Below are positions 15,667 through 25,007 of a DNA stretch of 64,000 nt, piece after piece. Below the pieces are notes generated by a model. That model made no database searches, was not told where the DNA came from, and saw nothing but the letters and a program-made list of their open reading frames with translations. The stretch lies in the NCBI RefSeq assembly GCF_025947065.1, contig NZ_CP109994.1, forward strand, positions 2,852,001-2,916,000, given 5' to 3'. The position numbers and the translations under genes were made by a program. The stretch is from Flavobacterium sp. N1736 (GTDB taxonomy: Bacteria > Bacteroidota > Bacteroidia > Flavobacteriales > Flavobacteriaceae). Every line of letters begins with the position of its first letter. Positions within the stretch are counted from its first letter, which is position 1.

Positions 15667-17496
15667 ATGAGTAATTTCAAAAAAATATTCCCTTTTATAC
15701 TTCCATATAAAAAATACGCTTTTTTAAACATTTTCTTTAATGTTTTGTATGCACTTTTTAGTACGCTTTCGTTTATGGCATTAATTCCAATGATTCAGGT
15801 TTTATTTGACAAAACAAAAAGCAATACTGTTATGCCAACTTACGAAGGTCTGGCGCATATAAAAGACTACGGCGAAAATTATTTAAGTTACTATATTACC
15901 ACACATACAGATCCAAACAATCCCGGTTTTGTACTTTCGGTAATGGTTGCCATCATTATTTCGATATTTCTATTAAAAAATTTAGCTGATTATGCGGCTA
16001 TGTTTTTTATTACTTTTCTTCGAAATGGTGTTTTAAGAGATATGCGAAATGCGATGTATAAAAAAACACTGGAATTGCCATTGGCTTTTTATTCTGAAAA
16101 AAGAAAAGGAGATGTTATTTCGAGAATTTCTGCCGATGTAAATGAGGTTCAAACTTCCTTTTTGGCTATTTTAGAGCTTATCGTAAAAGAACCATTAACG
16201 ATTGTTTTTACTATAATTGCAATGTTAATTATTAGTGCTAAATTAACCTTGTTTGTTTTTATTTTTATTCCCGTTTCCGGATATATTATTTCCTTAATTG
16301 GAAAACAGCTTAAAAAACAATCCACAAAAGCACAGCAGGAACAAGGCACGTTTTTATCAACTATTGAAGAAACTGTTGGTGGATTAAAAGTGGTAAAAGG
16401 ATATAATTCTGAAAACTATTTCAACACGGTTTTTCAAAATTCAACAGAACGTTTTTTTAATTTATCAAACACTATTGGCAATCGCCAGAACTTAGCTTCG
16501 CCTGCGAGTGAATTTATGGGAATCACGGTAATTGCCATATTGCTTTGGTACGGAGGTCAGATGGTTTTGATCGAAAAAACTTTAGACGGCGCTTCGTTTA
16601 TTGCTTACATGGGATTGGCTTATAACATCCTGACTCCTGCAAAAGCTATCTCTAAAGCTTCTTACGGCGTAAAAAGAGGAAATGCCGCAGCAGAACGTGT
16701 TCTTGAAATTTTAGATCAGGAAAACCCAATTACAAGCAAACCGGATGCTATTGAAAAAACTACTTTTGACAACAATATCACGGTTCAAAATATTAACTTT
16801 AAATATGAAGACGAAACGGTTTTAAAAGACTTTTCTCTTCAAATTAAAAAAGGACAGACTGTAGCACTTGTTGGACAATCCGGAAGTGGAAAAAGTACGA
16901 TTGCAAACTTATTAACCCGTTTTTATGACGTTACTGACGGCACTATTTCTATTGACGGAATTAACATCAAAGACATGAATTTGCAGTCGCTGCGTGGTTT
17001 AATGGGATTGGTTACACAAGACAGTATTTTATTTAATGATACGATTAAAGCAAATATTTCGTTAGGAAAACTAGACGCAACTGATGACGAAATTATTGAA
17101 GCTTTGAAAATCGCCAATGCATACGAGTTTGTAAAAGATTTACCTTTAGGAATCTATACTAATATTGGGGATAGCGGAAATAAACTTTCGGGTGGACAAA
17201 AACAACGTTTATCGATTGCCCGCGCGGTATTGAAGAATCCTCCAATTATGATTTTGGATGAAGCGACATCAGCTTTAGACACTGAAAGCGAAAAATTTGT
17301 TCAGATGGCTTTGGAAAACATGATGCAAAACAGAACTTCGATTGTAATTGCACACCGACTTTCGACTATTCAAAAAGCAGATTTAATCGTTGTAATGCAA
17401 AAAGGAAAAATTGTAGAACAAGGAACTCACGACGAATTAATTGTACATAACGGAACTTATAATAAACTGGTTACCATGCAGTCTTTTGAGTCATAA
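15667..17496 (+). CDS. ABC exporter, MsbA/lipid A-type half transporter
   Basis: A 609-residue fused transporter. Six membrane helices lie in residues about 15-330 (type I exporter domain, ending near SKASYGVKRGNAAAERV). An ATPase domain follows with Walker A GQSGSGKST, signature LSGGQKQR, Walker B MILDEATSALD and the H-loop IVIAHRLST. It acts as a homodimer in the inner membrane. The family includes MsbA lipid A flippase and multidrug exporters, and MsbA is the likelier role in an AT-rich housekeeping setting. Substrate is not proven by sequence. Confidence 0.9.
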   Translation: MSNFKKIFPFILPYKKYAFLNIFFNVLYALFSTLSFMALIPMIQVLFDKTKSNTVMPTYEGLAHIKDYGENYLSYYITTHTDPNNPGFVLSVMVAIIISIFLLKNLADYAAMFFITFLRNGVLRDMRNAMYKKTLELPLAFYSEKRKGDVISRISADVNEVQTSFLAILELIVKEPLTIVFTIIAMLIISAKLTLFVFIFIPVSGYIISLIGKQLKKQSTKAQQEQGTFLSTIEETVGGLKVVKGYNSENYFNTVFQNSTERFFNLSNTIGNRQNLASPASEFMGITVIAILLWYGGQMVLIEKTLDGASFIAYMGLAYNILTPAKAISKASYGVKRGNAAAERVLEILDQENPITSKPDAIEKTTFDNNITVQNINFKYEDETVLKDFSLQIKKGQTVALVGQSGSGKSTIANLLTRFYDVTDGTISIDGINIKDMNLQSLRGLMGLVTQDSILFNDTIKANISLGKLDATDDEIIEALKIANAYEFVKDLPLGIYTNIGDSGNKLSGGQKQRLSIARAVLKNPPIMILDEATSALDTESEKFVQMALENMMQNRTSIVIAHRLSTIQKADLIVVMQKGKIVEQGTHDELIVHNGTYNKLVTMQSFES

Positions 17497-17497
17497 A

Positions 17498-17505
17498 TAT
17501 ATTTG
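17498..17505 (+). promoter_or_regulatory. Promoter -7 element of the DUF2971 gene
   Basis: TATATTTG starting 2 bp after the stop codon of the exporter gene, 58 bp before the next ATG. The intervening sequence is a degenerate repeat of ACCTTTG-type words. Confidence 0.5.
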
Positions 17506-17563
17506 CTTGAACCTTTGTCGCACTAAACCTTTGTTGCTCTGAACCCTTTGAACCTCTAAAAAG

Positions 17564-18265
17564 ATGTACTTAAATAACCCAAACATAAAGTTGCCTGAAG
17601 ATCCGGATACTATTGTTTGGAAATACCTGGATTTATCTAAGTTTCTGGATTTATTATTGTCTAAGAAATTATTCATGTCCCGTTCTGATAAATTTGAAGA
17701 TCAATACGAAGGCACATTTAGCGAGCCTACTTATGAAGAGATTAAAAAGCTTGCCATTGATAATCCTGACTTTTTAAATTACTACAAAACGCATCGCGAA
17801 AGAGTAGCGGTTAGCTCCTGGCACATTAACGAATATGAATCGTTTGCGATGTGGCAGATATTTACACAAAACAGCGAAGGATTAGCGATTCAGTCTACTA
17901 TTGGCAGATTGCAGAAAGCGGTAAAACCAGAGAATAATTTTGATCAGTATATTGGTGAAGTAAATTATATCGATTATAGAAAAGAATATATTCCGTTTGA
18001 TGATTTATTCTTTCCGTTTTTATTTAAACGAAAAAGTTTTCAGTATGAGCGTGAAGTCCGCATTTTAACTGATACTTCAAAAAGCACCATAAAACTAAAC
18101 GACGGATTAAAAATTAATGTTGATATTAATCAGCTAATCGAAAAAATATACATTCATCCTAAATCTGAAAACTGGTATAAAAAACTGGTAATTGAATTGG
18201 TGGAACGTTTGGGATTTGGTTTCGAAATCGAAAAATCTGATTTGGAAAGTGATATTTTGATTTAA
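17564..18265 (+). CDS. DUF2971 family protein
   Basis: A 233-residue cytoplasmic protein of unknown function. Family-typical segments are YKYLDLS-like WKYLDLSKFLDLL near the N-terminus, SRSDKFEDQYEGTF (about 39-52), CSWH-like SSWHINEYESFAMW (about 85-98), and FKRKSFQYEREVRIL (about 152-166). No catalytic role is established for the family. It stands alone after the exporter gene with its own promoter element. Confidence 0.82.
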   Translation: MYLNNPNIKLPEDPDTIVWKYLDLSKFLDLLLSKKLFMSRSDKFEDQYEGTFSEPTYEEIKKLAIDNPDFLNYYKTHRERVAVSSWHINEYESFAMWQIFTQNSEGLAIQSTIGRLQKAVKPENNFDQYIGEVNYIDYRKEYIPFDDLFFPFLFKRKSFQYEREVRILTDTSKSTIKLNDGLKINVDINQLIEKIYIHPKSENWYKKLVIELVERLGFGFEIEKSDLESDILI

Positions 18266-18269
18266 ATTT

Positions 18270-18306
18270 GTCATTGCGAGGAACGAAAGTCATTGCGAGG
18301 AATGAA
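18270..18306. repeat. Direct repeat GTCATTGCGAGGAA
   Basis: Two 18-bp copies (18270-18287 and 18289-18306) differ at one base. The words resemble the inverted repeat at 2393-2492 and occur right after a stop codon. Confidence 0.65.
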
Positions 18307-18338
18307 TCTCATTTGCCGAATCTAAGTATTACATGTGT

Positions 18339-18392
18339 TTGGAACGCGGATGATGCGGATTTGCTTTGCAAAAACGCGGATTAACGCGGATT
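18339..18392. repeat. CGCGGAT-type repeat
   Basis: Contains ACGCGGAT three times plus TGCGGAT around a GCTTTGCAAAA core. The same architecture occurs at 34413-34462, indicating a dispersed intergenic element. Confidence 0.6.
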
Positions 18393-18463
18393 TTTTCTTA
18401 TGTCGAAATGAAAAAAAAAAACTTAGCAACTCAGAAACTTAGAGACTTAGAAGCTTAAAAAAC

Positions 18464-19189
18464 TTATATCGGTTTATAATTTTTCACTTCCCATTTTTTA
18501 GAAGCCAAATCAATATAGTTATAATGCAAAACGTCATTTTTATCGAATTGTCCGTTTTGGTTGGTATCTTCTATCGTTCTAAAATATAAACGGTTCTTAG
18601 ATTCGATTAAACTCCAATCTACCAATTCCTGAAAATCCTCTGAAATTTTAGTGAAATGTTCTCCGCTAATATTGCTTAAATACAATGTTTTAATATCTCC
18701 TGAATCAATTTTACCGTCTTTGTTTGTATCCGAATCTGCCAGCGTGTAAACCATAATCTGGTTTTGTGTTTTATCGGCAACCGGTTTTAAATAAGTAGCT
18801 GTTAAAATCAAAACTGGTTTATCAGATAAAGGTCGGATGGAATCTGAATCTGTTTTTTGAAATTTCAGGTTTTGTAAATATCCTGTAATTTCATATTCGC
18901 CTAAGTTTGAAATTGTAAAACTCAAATCATTCACGCTCGAAGATCCGTAACGTGATTTTGTTCCTCTTTCATATACACGCAAATCTCCAACAGGATGAAT
19001 TAAATAACTCGTCCCTGCCATCTGAATCGGTAAATCCGCCACTTCTATTTGCGTTGAATCTGTTTTATCAATCACCTTGACTTTATTCGAAGCATCATAA
19101 ATTACTTTTGGCTGTTTCTGGGCATCATCTTTACAACTTATTACTGTTCCGACGATTACTAAGGCGATATATTTTAAATAGTTTTTCAT
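18464..19189 (-). CDS. Lipoprotein with EF-hand-like calcium motifs
   Basis: A 241-residue predicted lipoprotein (lipobox VGTVISC, Cys19, then KDD). Residues about 150-165 (DTNKDGKIDSGD) and 208-220 (DTNQNGQFDKND) are acidic EF-hand/dockerin-like calcium loops. The family is not recognised. It is the last gene of a minus-strand run with the M23 peptidase and TonB receptor, separated from the preceding gene by 46 bp. The role is unknown, and surface or periplasmic location is inferred from the lipobox. Confidence 0.7.
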   Translation of the reverse strand: MKNYLKYIALVIVGTVISCKDDAQKQPKVIYDASNKVKVIDKTDSTQIEVADLPIQMAGTSYLIHPVGDLRVYERGTKSRYGSSSVNDLSFTISNLGEYEITGYLQNLKFQKTDSDSIRPLSDKPVLILTATYLKPVADKTQNQIMVYTLADSDTNKDGKIDSGDIKTLYLSNISGEHFTKISEDFQELVDWSLIESKNRLYFRTIEDTNQNGQFDKNDVLHYNYIDLASKKWEVKNYKPI

Positions 19190-19235
19190 GTATGCTTATT
19201 ATATTGGAATATCAAATATAGTATTTTTGATCGTA

Positions 19236-19871
19236 TTATTTATTTTTATTGACGTTTACTAGGGCGAAGATGTTTATTATAACAATTCCAAGATAGCCTA
19301 AAAAAATAACCCAATATTTCCTATACAGGTTTAAAACATATGCAAATTGCTTATCTCTTTCTATCTTTAAAAAATAATCTTTATTGGCTTCCCAATAACC
19401 ACAGGTTATAGGAATAATTTTAGGCATGTTTTTATTTTGCTTTGGCTTTGGCAGCATTAAAACAAAAAAATCATTTTTATATTGTACATAATTTGGAATT
19501 TTTTCAATTATAAAAATATCCAACAATCTAATATAAACTTCATACGTCATTTTATTTCCTAAATGAATCTTAATGCCATTAAGTGTGTCATTTTCTCGTT
19601 TTAATTTCCTTAAAGCTAATCTAAGATTTTCAAAGTTCTGCTTTTCAACAATTTCAGAATTATTAAAATTAAACACTTGGTTATTTCTTTTAAAAATCAA
19701 CAATTGCTGTTTCATAATTGAATCGTCAGGAAAATAGAAATCAATAGATCTCTGTTCTTTAAAAGCATCAACTTTATAAAAATGATAAAAACAAAACAAA
19801 GGAATAAAGATCAACGAGATCATTCCGGGAACGTAAAAAATCTTATTTCTCTTTTCTTGTTTTTTTATCAT
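19236..19871 (-). CDS. Unknown bitopic/polytopic membrane protein
   Basis: A 211-residue protein with a hydrophobic segment at about 12-28 and another at about 188-207. The region between is presumably extracytoplasmic and contains no recognised domain. Its start overlaps the stop of the TonB receptor gene by 4 bp (ATGA), so it is translationally coupled to the receptor. No family is recognised, and there is no motif for function. The base composition is rather AT-richer than its neighbours. Confidence 0.65.
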   Translation of the reverse strand: MIKKQEKRNKIFYVPGMISLIFIPLFCFYHFYKVDAFKEQRSIDFYFPDDSIMKQQLLIFKRNNQVFNFNNSEIVEKQNFENLRLALRKLKRENDTLNGIKIHLGNKMTYEVYIRLLDIFIIEKIPNYVQYKNDFFVLMLPKPKQNKNMPKIIPITCGYWEANKDYFLKIERDKQFAYVLNLYRKYWVIFLGYLGIVIINIFALVNVNKNK

Positions 19872-22333
19872 AACCTCGCATTCAGTTTTACATTAAAAAC
19901 TCGCGAAGTCATATAATTTGGAATCGCATATTGATTTTTAGAATACACATCGCGAACCCACGTATTTGTTATCGCATTTTGATTGTTGAAAAGATTGAAG
20001 ATTTCTAAACCAAGAGACAATTCTTTAAAGTTTTTTATCCAGCCTGTTTTAGAACTTTGTGTATTACTATCAACAAAAACCTTTGCAAAACCTATGTCCG
20101 CTCTTCTGTAATCTTTTAACCTGTTTTGATATAAATACGGGTCAGAATATGACGGTGAACCGCCTGGTACGCCTGTATTATAAACTAAATTCAAATACAA
20201 TTTCACACTCGGAATGTTTGGCATATAATCCTGGAACAACATGGCAAATTTCAAACGCTGGTCTGTTGGGCGCGCGATATAACCTTTGTTTTCGTAGTTT
20301 TCTTCGGTTTTTAAATAGCCAAAACTAATCCACGATTCTGTTCCGGGAACAAATTCTCCGTTTAATCTAAAATCTAAACCTTGCGCATAAGCCTTTGCAT
20401 TGTTGTTTGCAATATATCGAATTCGAACATTATCGATTGAATAGACATTTACATCTGAAAGTGATTTATAATAAATCTCGGTAACCCATTTAAACGGACG
20501 ATTCCACATTTTAAAATTATGATCGTTGCTTAAAACAATATGTACAGATTCCTGTGCTTTTACATTCGGGTTTACAACGCCATCTAAATCCCTGAGTTCT
20601 CTGTAAAATGGCGGTTGATGGTATAATCCTCCGGAAAGCCTGAAAACCATATCCATATTCCAATCGGGTTTTATGGCGAATTGCGCTCGCGGGCTAAAAA
20701 CAATTTGATTTTTCCCTTCAACGGCAGCACCGGAAACGCTCCAACTCTGGAAACGCGCTCCAATATTATACCAAACTTCACTTGAACCAATTTCTGACTT
20801 TTGATTCCATTGTGTGTATCCTGAAAATCTGTTTATGGTATTGAAATTTGTAGCACGAACATCCTGATAAGGTAGCAAAGGTCCGGTATAAGGTTCATAA
20901 GGCTGATTGTTTTTTGGCAAAATAACAATTGGCGGGTTTATAGAAAATCCTGCCGAGTCGATCATCTCCCACTCTACTATTCTGTCACGAATGGATTCTC
21001 TGGTATATTTTAAACCAAATTCTAATTGGCTATTGCTCCATTCTTTAAAACCCTTAATTTCTGCATTTGCAATTAAGGCATCGAGATCATTACGCGCATG
21101 ATTGAGTTGAGAACCAATTCCGCGGGTAAAATCAACATTGTCGATATCGGTTTCACCATCAGCGTTTACATTTCCTAAACGATATTGTGCCAAAATATCA
21201 AAATGTTCCTGTTCTGTGGTGTGAAATAAAGATCCAATAAGTTTTAATGTCAAACTTGGCGACACTTTATAAGTGGTTTTAAACGCGCCAAAATAAGTAT
21301 CGTATTGATCTTTTTCCTGACCTTCGTAATAAACCGCCAAAGCCATTGGCTGGTCAATGGTTCCGAATTTTGTTTCGCGTGTTAATGGCTGATACAAATA
21401 TTTGTTTCGCGAAATATTTCCCAGAAAACTCATTTGCCATTTTTCAGAAATATCATAATTTATATTTGTCTGAACATCAACAAAAGTTGGGGTATAATTG
21501 GTTTGAGTATCCTGACTATTTACAAGTAAGCTATTGTTTCGATAACGAACTCCGGTAACGGCAGACCATTTTTTATTTTTAGAAACAGCATCAACAGCAA
21601 TACTTCCTCCCAGGAAACTGGCTTCTAAAGCTGCTCCAAATTCTGTTGGTTTTCTATAAGTAATATCTAAAACGGAAGATAATTTATCTCCAAATTTTGC
21701 CTGAAATCCACCGGCTGAAAAATCAACATTCTGAACCAGATCTGTATTGGTAAAACTCAAACCTTCCTGCTGCCCTGAACGTATTAAAAACGGACGATAA
21801 ACCTCAATTTCGTTTACATAAACTAAATTCTCGTCATAATTTCCACCACGAACGGCATATTGTGTACTCAGTTCATTGTTTGAATTTACACCCGGAAGTG
21901 TTTTTAAAATATTTTCGATTCCGGCATTGGCTCCCGGAATTTTCTTAATTGTCGCTGCATCAATAACCGTAATTCCCTGAACTCGTTTTTTATTTCCTGA
22001 TGACACAAAAACTTCTCCCATTTGTTCTGCAGAATTACTCATAACAGGATTAAAAACAAAAATCTCGTTTGGTTTTAAGTTTACCGTAAGACTCATCATT
22101 TTTAATGAAATATGAGTAAAAATCAAAGAGACTTTTTTGTTTGGAGGAACTTCTATTTCAAAAAAACCATTCGAATCGGTTTGCGAAATATTTCCTAAAG
22201 CAGTAATATTTACATCTGCAACCGGACGTTTTTCACTATCTAAAATAATTCCTTTAACACGGGCATTTTGGGCAAATGAAAAATAACCAATGCACAAAAA
22301 AAGGAAAACGAATATTAACTTGCTATGATTCAA
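19868..22333 (-). CDS. TonB-dependent outer-membrane receptor
   Basis: An 821-residue receptor. A signal peptide (cleavage after SFAQ, about residue 22) is followed by a carboxypeptidase-like regulatory domain (VKGIILDSEKRPVADVNITALG, about 25-110). Next comes a plug (AATIKKIPGANAGIENILKTLPGVNS and YAVRGGNYDENLVYVNEIEV, about 120-230) and a 22-strand barrel ending RVFNVKLNARL. It imports an unknown substrate using TonB. It is 11 bp after the M23 peptidase gene and overlaps the downstream small gene, so it is part of an operon. Confidence 0.93.
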   Translation of the reverse strand: MNHSKLIFVFLFLCIGYFSFAQNARVKGIILDSEKRPVADVNITALGNISQTDSNGFFEIEVPPNKKVSLIFTHISLKMMSLTVNLKPNEIFVFNPVMSNSAEQMGEVFVSSGNKKRVQGITVIDAATIKKIPGANAGIENILKTLPGVNSNNELSTQYAVRGGNYDENLVYVNEIEVYRPFLIRSGQQEGLSFTNTDLVQNVDFSAGGFQAKFGDKLSSVLDITYRKPTEFGAALEASFLGGSIAVDAVSKNKKWSAVTGVRYRNNSLLVNSQDTQTNYTPTFVDVQTNINYDISEKWQMSFLGNISRNKYLYQPLTRETKFGTIDQPMALAVYYEGQEKDQYDTYFGAFKTTYKVSPSLTLKLIGSLFHTTEQEHFDILAQYRLGNVNADGETDIDNVDFTRGIGSQLNHARNDLDALIANAEIKGFKEWSNSQLEFGLKYTRESIRDRIVEWEMIDSAGFSINPPIVILPKNNQPYEPYTGPLLPYQDVRATNFNTINRFSGYTQWNQKSEIGSSEVWYNIGARFQSWSVSGAAVEGKNQIVFSPRAQFAIKPDWNMDMVFRLSGGLYHQPPFYRELRDLDGVVNPNVKAQESVHIVLSNDHNFKMWNRPFKWVTEIYYKSLSDVNVYSIDNVRIRYIANNNAKAYAQGLDFRLNGEFVPGTESWISFGYLKTEENYENKGYIARPTDQRLKFAMLFQDYMPNIPSVKLYLNLVYNTGVPGGSPSYSDPYLYQNRLKDYRRADIGFAKVFVDSNTQSSKTGWIKNFKELSLGLEIFNLFNNQNAITNTWVRDVYSKNQYAIPNYMTSRVFNVKLNARL

Positions 22334-22344
22334 ACGTTCTGGTT

Positions 22345-24030
22345 TTATTTTTGTTGACTTCTAAAAAAGTGAGTTTCAAAGATAGCAGAATTACCCACAT
22401 TATCAACTACTTCAATTTTTAAATCATTTGCACCTTCGGCAACCATACTGTCTGCATCAAACTTGTGTGTAATTTTTCTGGTTTTATTATCATATTCAAA
22501 TAAAACCCAATTTCCGTTTAAATAACCATTATAGGATTTAATTCCTGATAAACTGTCACCAATTGTAAACTGAATTGATTTCATATCGCTTATCCATTTA
22601 TCCTGAATTGGTTTTGCAATTTTAATAACCGGAGCAATTGTATCGAGCACCAAACCATATTGCCCTAAAATTTTTGCTTTAGCGGTAAAAACATCACCTT
22701 TTCTAATTGTTCCGTTATAACTGTTATTTCTTCCTATATACAGTTTATCTCTTAAAGATTCAGAATAAGTGCTGTCTTTAATTGTAATGGTGAAATTTGA
22801 ATGTACCGGAATTACATCTTCATGAATATAAATTTTGTTGTTTTTTACATCAAAATTCATATTAAAATCATCATAGAAAGTTCCCGCCGGAAAAAAGACT
22901 GACATATTATCTTTTTCAAAATTGGAATCTTTATTATATCTCACAAAATATTTTGAAGTTACAGGTTCTGCATTTACAATTGGCGTTGCCGAATCATATT
23001 CGATGGGAACATTAACTGAATTTAAATTTCCGAAATAATCAGAAACTTCTATTCGATATACCGAAGCTAAATTGGGTTCAACCGGTAAAATTCCACGAAG
23101 CGAATCTGTTTTGATGATACTTAATGCATACGGCGTTTTCATGAATAACTTTTGTACTCTTTGCCCTGATTTTTTATATCTTGGATAATCAACCAGCGCG
23201 TTTATGTAGCGCATTTCATCAAATGAATAGGTATTGAATTGATAATTATAATTTTGATTTCCGTTGAAAAACGTCGAAACATTAAAAACGCCATTTCTAT
23301 TTGCCGAAACGTCATCAAAATCAACAGCCGTGATTCCAAAACCAATTTTACCGTTTGCTTTTACTTTACTTGCCAGATAAGTTCCGTCTTTTTGAAGTGA
23401 AACATTCAACAGCAAAGGCAATTTTGACTGATTTGCCGTTGTACCGTCAAGCGGATACACGAAGACGCTCGAAATAGTTGGTTTTTTAGTGTCTTTTATA
23501 TTTTTATCAAATCCGAAAAACATTGGATTAATTACAAATTCGGTTTTAGAATCGCGAAATTCAAAATGCAAATGTGGTCCTTCCGAAGATCCCGTGTTTC
23601 CTGAAAGCGCAATTAACTGCCCTTTTGTAACCGGTAATTCATCCGGTTTTAAAAATATTTCTATTTCGAAAGCTTTCTCTTTATAATGTGTTTTTAAAAC
23701 ATAATCCTGAATAGCACCTACAGTTGTCTGCAAATGCCCGTAAACAGATGTATACCCGTTTGGGTGAGTTATATAAATGCATTTTCCGTTTCCAAAAGTT
23801 GAAATTTTGATTCTCGAAACATATCCATCGGCAACAGCATAAACATTTAAACCTTCTCTTTGATTTGTTTTTAAGTCAAAACCAGCATGAAAATGATTTG
23901 GTCGCAACTCACCAAAATTGCCCGAAAGCTGCATTGGAATATCTAACGGCGGACTAAAATAATCTTTGGGATATTGGTTTTGGGCAAAGAATAAATTACA
24001 AAAAAACAAGGTAAATAGTGAAAATCTCAT
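22345..24030 (-). CDS. M23 family metallopeptidase (LytM-type), secreted
   Basis: A 561-residue exported peptidase. After the signal peptide (MRFSLFTLFFCNLFFA) come the LytM zinc motif HFHAGFDLK (about 46-54), the YGHL strand (HPNGYTSVYGHLQ) and the second motif HLHFEFRD (about 158-165), so zinc ligands H, D and H are all present. Such enzymes cut peptidoglycan cross-bridges or stems. The C-terminal part (about 200-561) is a large beta-rich region with no recognised domain. I take the second ATG (24030) as start for a normal signal peptide. It leads a TonB-receptor operon. Confidence 0.88.
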   Translation of the reverse strand: MRFSLFTLFFCNLFFAQNQYPKDYFSPPLDIPMQLSGNFGELRPNHFHAGFDLKTNQREGLNVYAVADGYVSRIKISTFGNGKCIYITHPNGYTSVYGHLQTTVGAIQDYVLKTHYKEKAFEIEIFLKPDELPVTKGQLIALSGNTGSSEGPHLHFEFRDSKTEFVINPMFFGFDKNIKDTKKPTISSVFVYPLDGTTANQSKLPLLLNVSLQKDGTYLASKVKANGKIGFGITAVDFDDVSANRNGVFNVSTFFNGNQNYNYQFNTYSFDEMRYINALVDYPRYKKSGQRVQKLFMKTPYALSIIKTDSLRGILPVEPNLASVYRIEVSDYFGNLNSVNVPIEYDSATPIVNAEPVTSKYFVRYNKDSNFEKDNMSVFFPAGTFYDDFNMNFDVKNNKIYIHEDVIPVHSNFTITIKDSTYSESLRDKLYIGRNNSYNGTIRKGDVFTAKAKILGQYGLVLDTIAPVIKIAKPIQDKWISDMKSIQFTIGDSLSGIKSYNGYLNGNWVLFEYDNKTRKITHKFDADSMVAEGANDLKIEVVDNVGNSAIFETHFFRSQQK

Positions 24031-24086
24031 AAGCAACATTTTTGCTAAGATAAAAAATTAACCAGCAAAAACCGAGGATTTGGCTA

Positions 24087-24094
24087 CAAAAATA
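24087..24094 (-). promoter_or_regulatory. Promoter -7 element of the M23/TonB operon
   Basis: Minus-strand TATTTTTG fits TAnnTTTG and lies 56 bp before the ATG at 24030. Confidence 0.45.
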
Positions 24095-24151
24095 CAATTC
24101 ACTGAAATTCATTTATTTGTCTATTTTAAATGCAAAAAAATCAATAAAAAA

Positions 24152-24181
24152 TTGCATTAATAAAAAGGAATACTAACTTTG
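24152..24181 (+). promoter_or_regulatory. Promoter of the zapA operon
   Basis: TTG (24152-24154), exactly 19 bp, TAACTTTG (24174-24181). The ATG at 24210 follows a leader of about 20 nt. Confidence 0.8.
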
Positions 24182-24209
24182 TATGATTAAGTAATGAATA
24201 GGATTTATA

Positions 24210-24500
24210 ATGAGTGTAATTGCCGAAATAATTGATACTCTTGAATATAAGGTCGAAAAGCTTTTTGAGAAGTCAAAAGGGCTGGAGAAAAACAATCAGG
24301 AATTACGATTACAACTAGCCAAAGCTGTGCAAATTATCCAGAAACAATCTGAAGAAATGGAAGCTTTGAAGAAGCAGTATGATACACTTAAAATAGCCAA
24401 TTCGTTGCTCGGCAGCGACAATAACAAGAGAGAGACAAAGCTTAAAATAAATTCATTAATTCGCGAAATAGATTACTGTATAGCACAACTATCTGACTAG
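24210..24500 (+). CDS. Small coiled-coil protein upstream of zapA (ZapB-like candidate)
   Basis: A 96-residue all-helical protein with heptad repeats from about residue 12 to 68 (KVEKLFEKSKGLEKNNQELRL and following). It lies 5 bp before zapA and shares its promoter. Conserved small coiled-coil proteins sit at this position in Flavobacteriia. ZapB of E. coli is a coiled-coil partner of ZapA at the division site, so a similar role is possible, but there is no sequence proof of homology. Confidence 0.75.
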   Translation: MSVIAEIIDTLEYKVEKLFEKSKGLEKNNQELRLQLAKAVQIIQKQSEEMEALKKQYDTLKIANSLLGSDNNKRETKLKINSLIREIDYCIAQLSD

Positions 24501-24505
24501 AAAAC

Positions 24506-24799
24506 ATGGACGGAAAGCTTCGAATTAAAATATCAATCGCAGACAGAGTTTACCCGTTAACGGTAGAACCAACTCAGGAAGAAGGACTTAGAAGTGCTTC
24601 TAAAAAAATTGATGCTATGATCAAGCAATTCGAAGAAAGTTACGCAGTTCGCGATAAGCAAGATGTATTGGCCATGTGCGCCCTGCAGTTTGCTTCACAA
24701 GTAGAACAAAAACAAATTGATAACGCAATCGACGGTGAAGATACCATCGAAAGAATTAAAAGATTAAATTCGCTTTTAGATCAATATCTCGAAAATTAA
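24506..24799 (+). CDS. zapA: Cell division protein ZapA
   Basis: A 97-residue ZapA-family protein that binds and bundles FtsZ at the division site. The N-terminal half (LRIKISIADRVYPLTVEPTQEEGLRSASKKID) matches the family pattern V.I.gr.Y.l......e..lr.aA..ld, and the C-terminal half is a coiled coil ending LNSLLDQYLEN. It is directly upstream of the 6S RNA and rny, the usual order in Flavobacteriia and reminiscent of zapA-ssrS in E. coli. Confidence 0.93.
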   Translation: MDGKLRIKISIADRVYPLTVEPTQEEGLRSASKKIDAMIKQFEESYAVRDKQDVLAMCALQFASQVEQKQIDNAIDGEDTIERIKRLNSLLDQYLEN

Positions 24800-24824
24800 A
24801 CGTTCTTTACAGAAACTAAGATAC

Positions 24825-24986
24825 TGCCTACATTAGTTCACAATTGGTAAACTCAACACTAACAAATTAAAGTGAGTGAATCTTCGCTACTATAGTATGC
24901 CCCGATTTATTGGGGAAACTTGAACAGTGAGTTAGCTCAAAACTTGTCTTTACGAGTTTATTCAAGCAATTAATGTAGGCTTTTTT
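24825..24986 (+). ncRNA. ssrS: 6S RNA (6S-Flavo type)
   Basis: Between zapA and rny there is a roughly 160-nt element with closing arms GCCTACATTA (24826-24835) and TAATGTAGGC (24971-24980), followed by a T tract. Internal hairpins include CCCC..GGGG (24900-24915), and the middle shows paired single-stranded-like bulges. Size, closing stem and location match 6S RNA, which mimics an open promoter and sequesters RNA polymerase. No TAnnTTTG precedes it, so it is probably processed from the zapA transcript. Confidence 0.85.
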
Positions 24987-25007
24987 TATATATAAATTTT
25001 AACAAAC

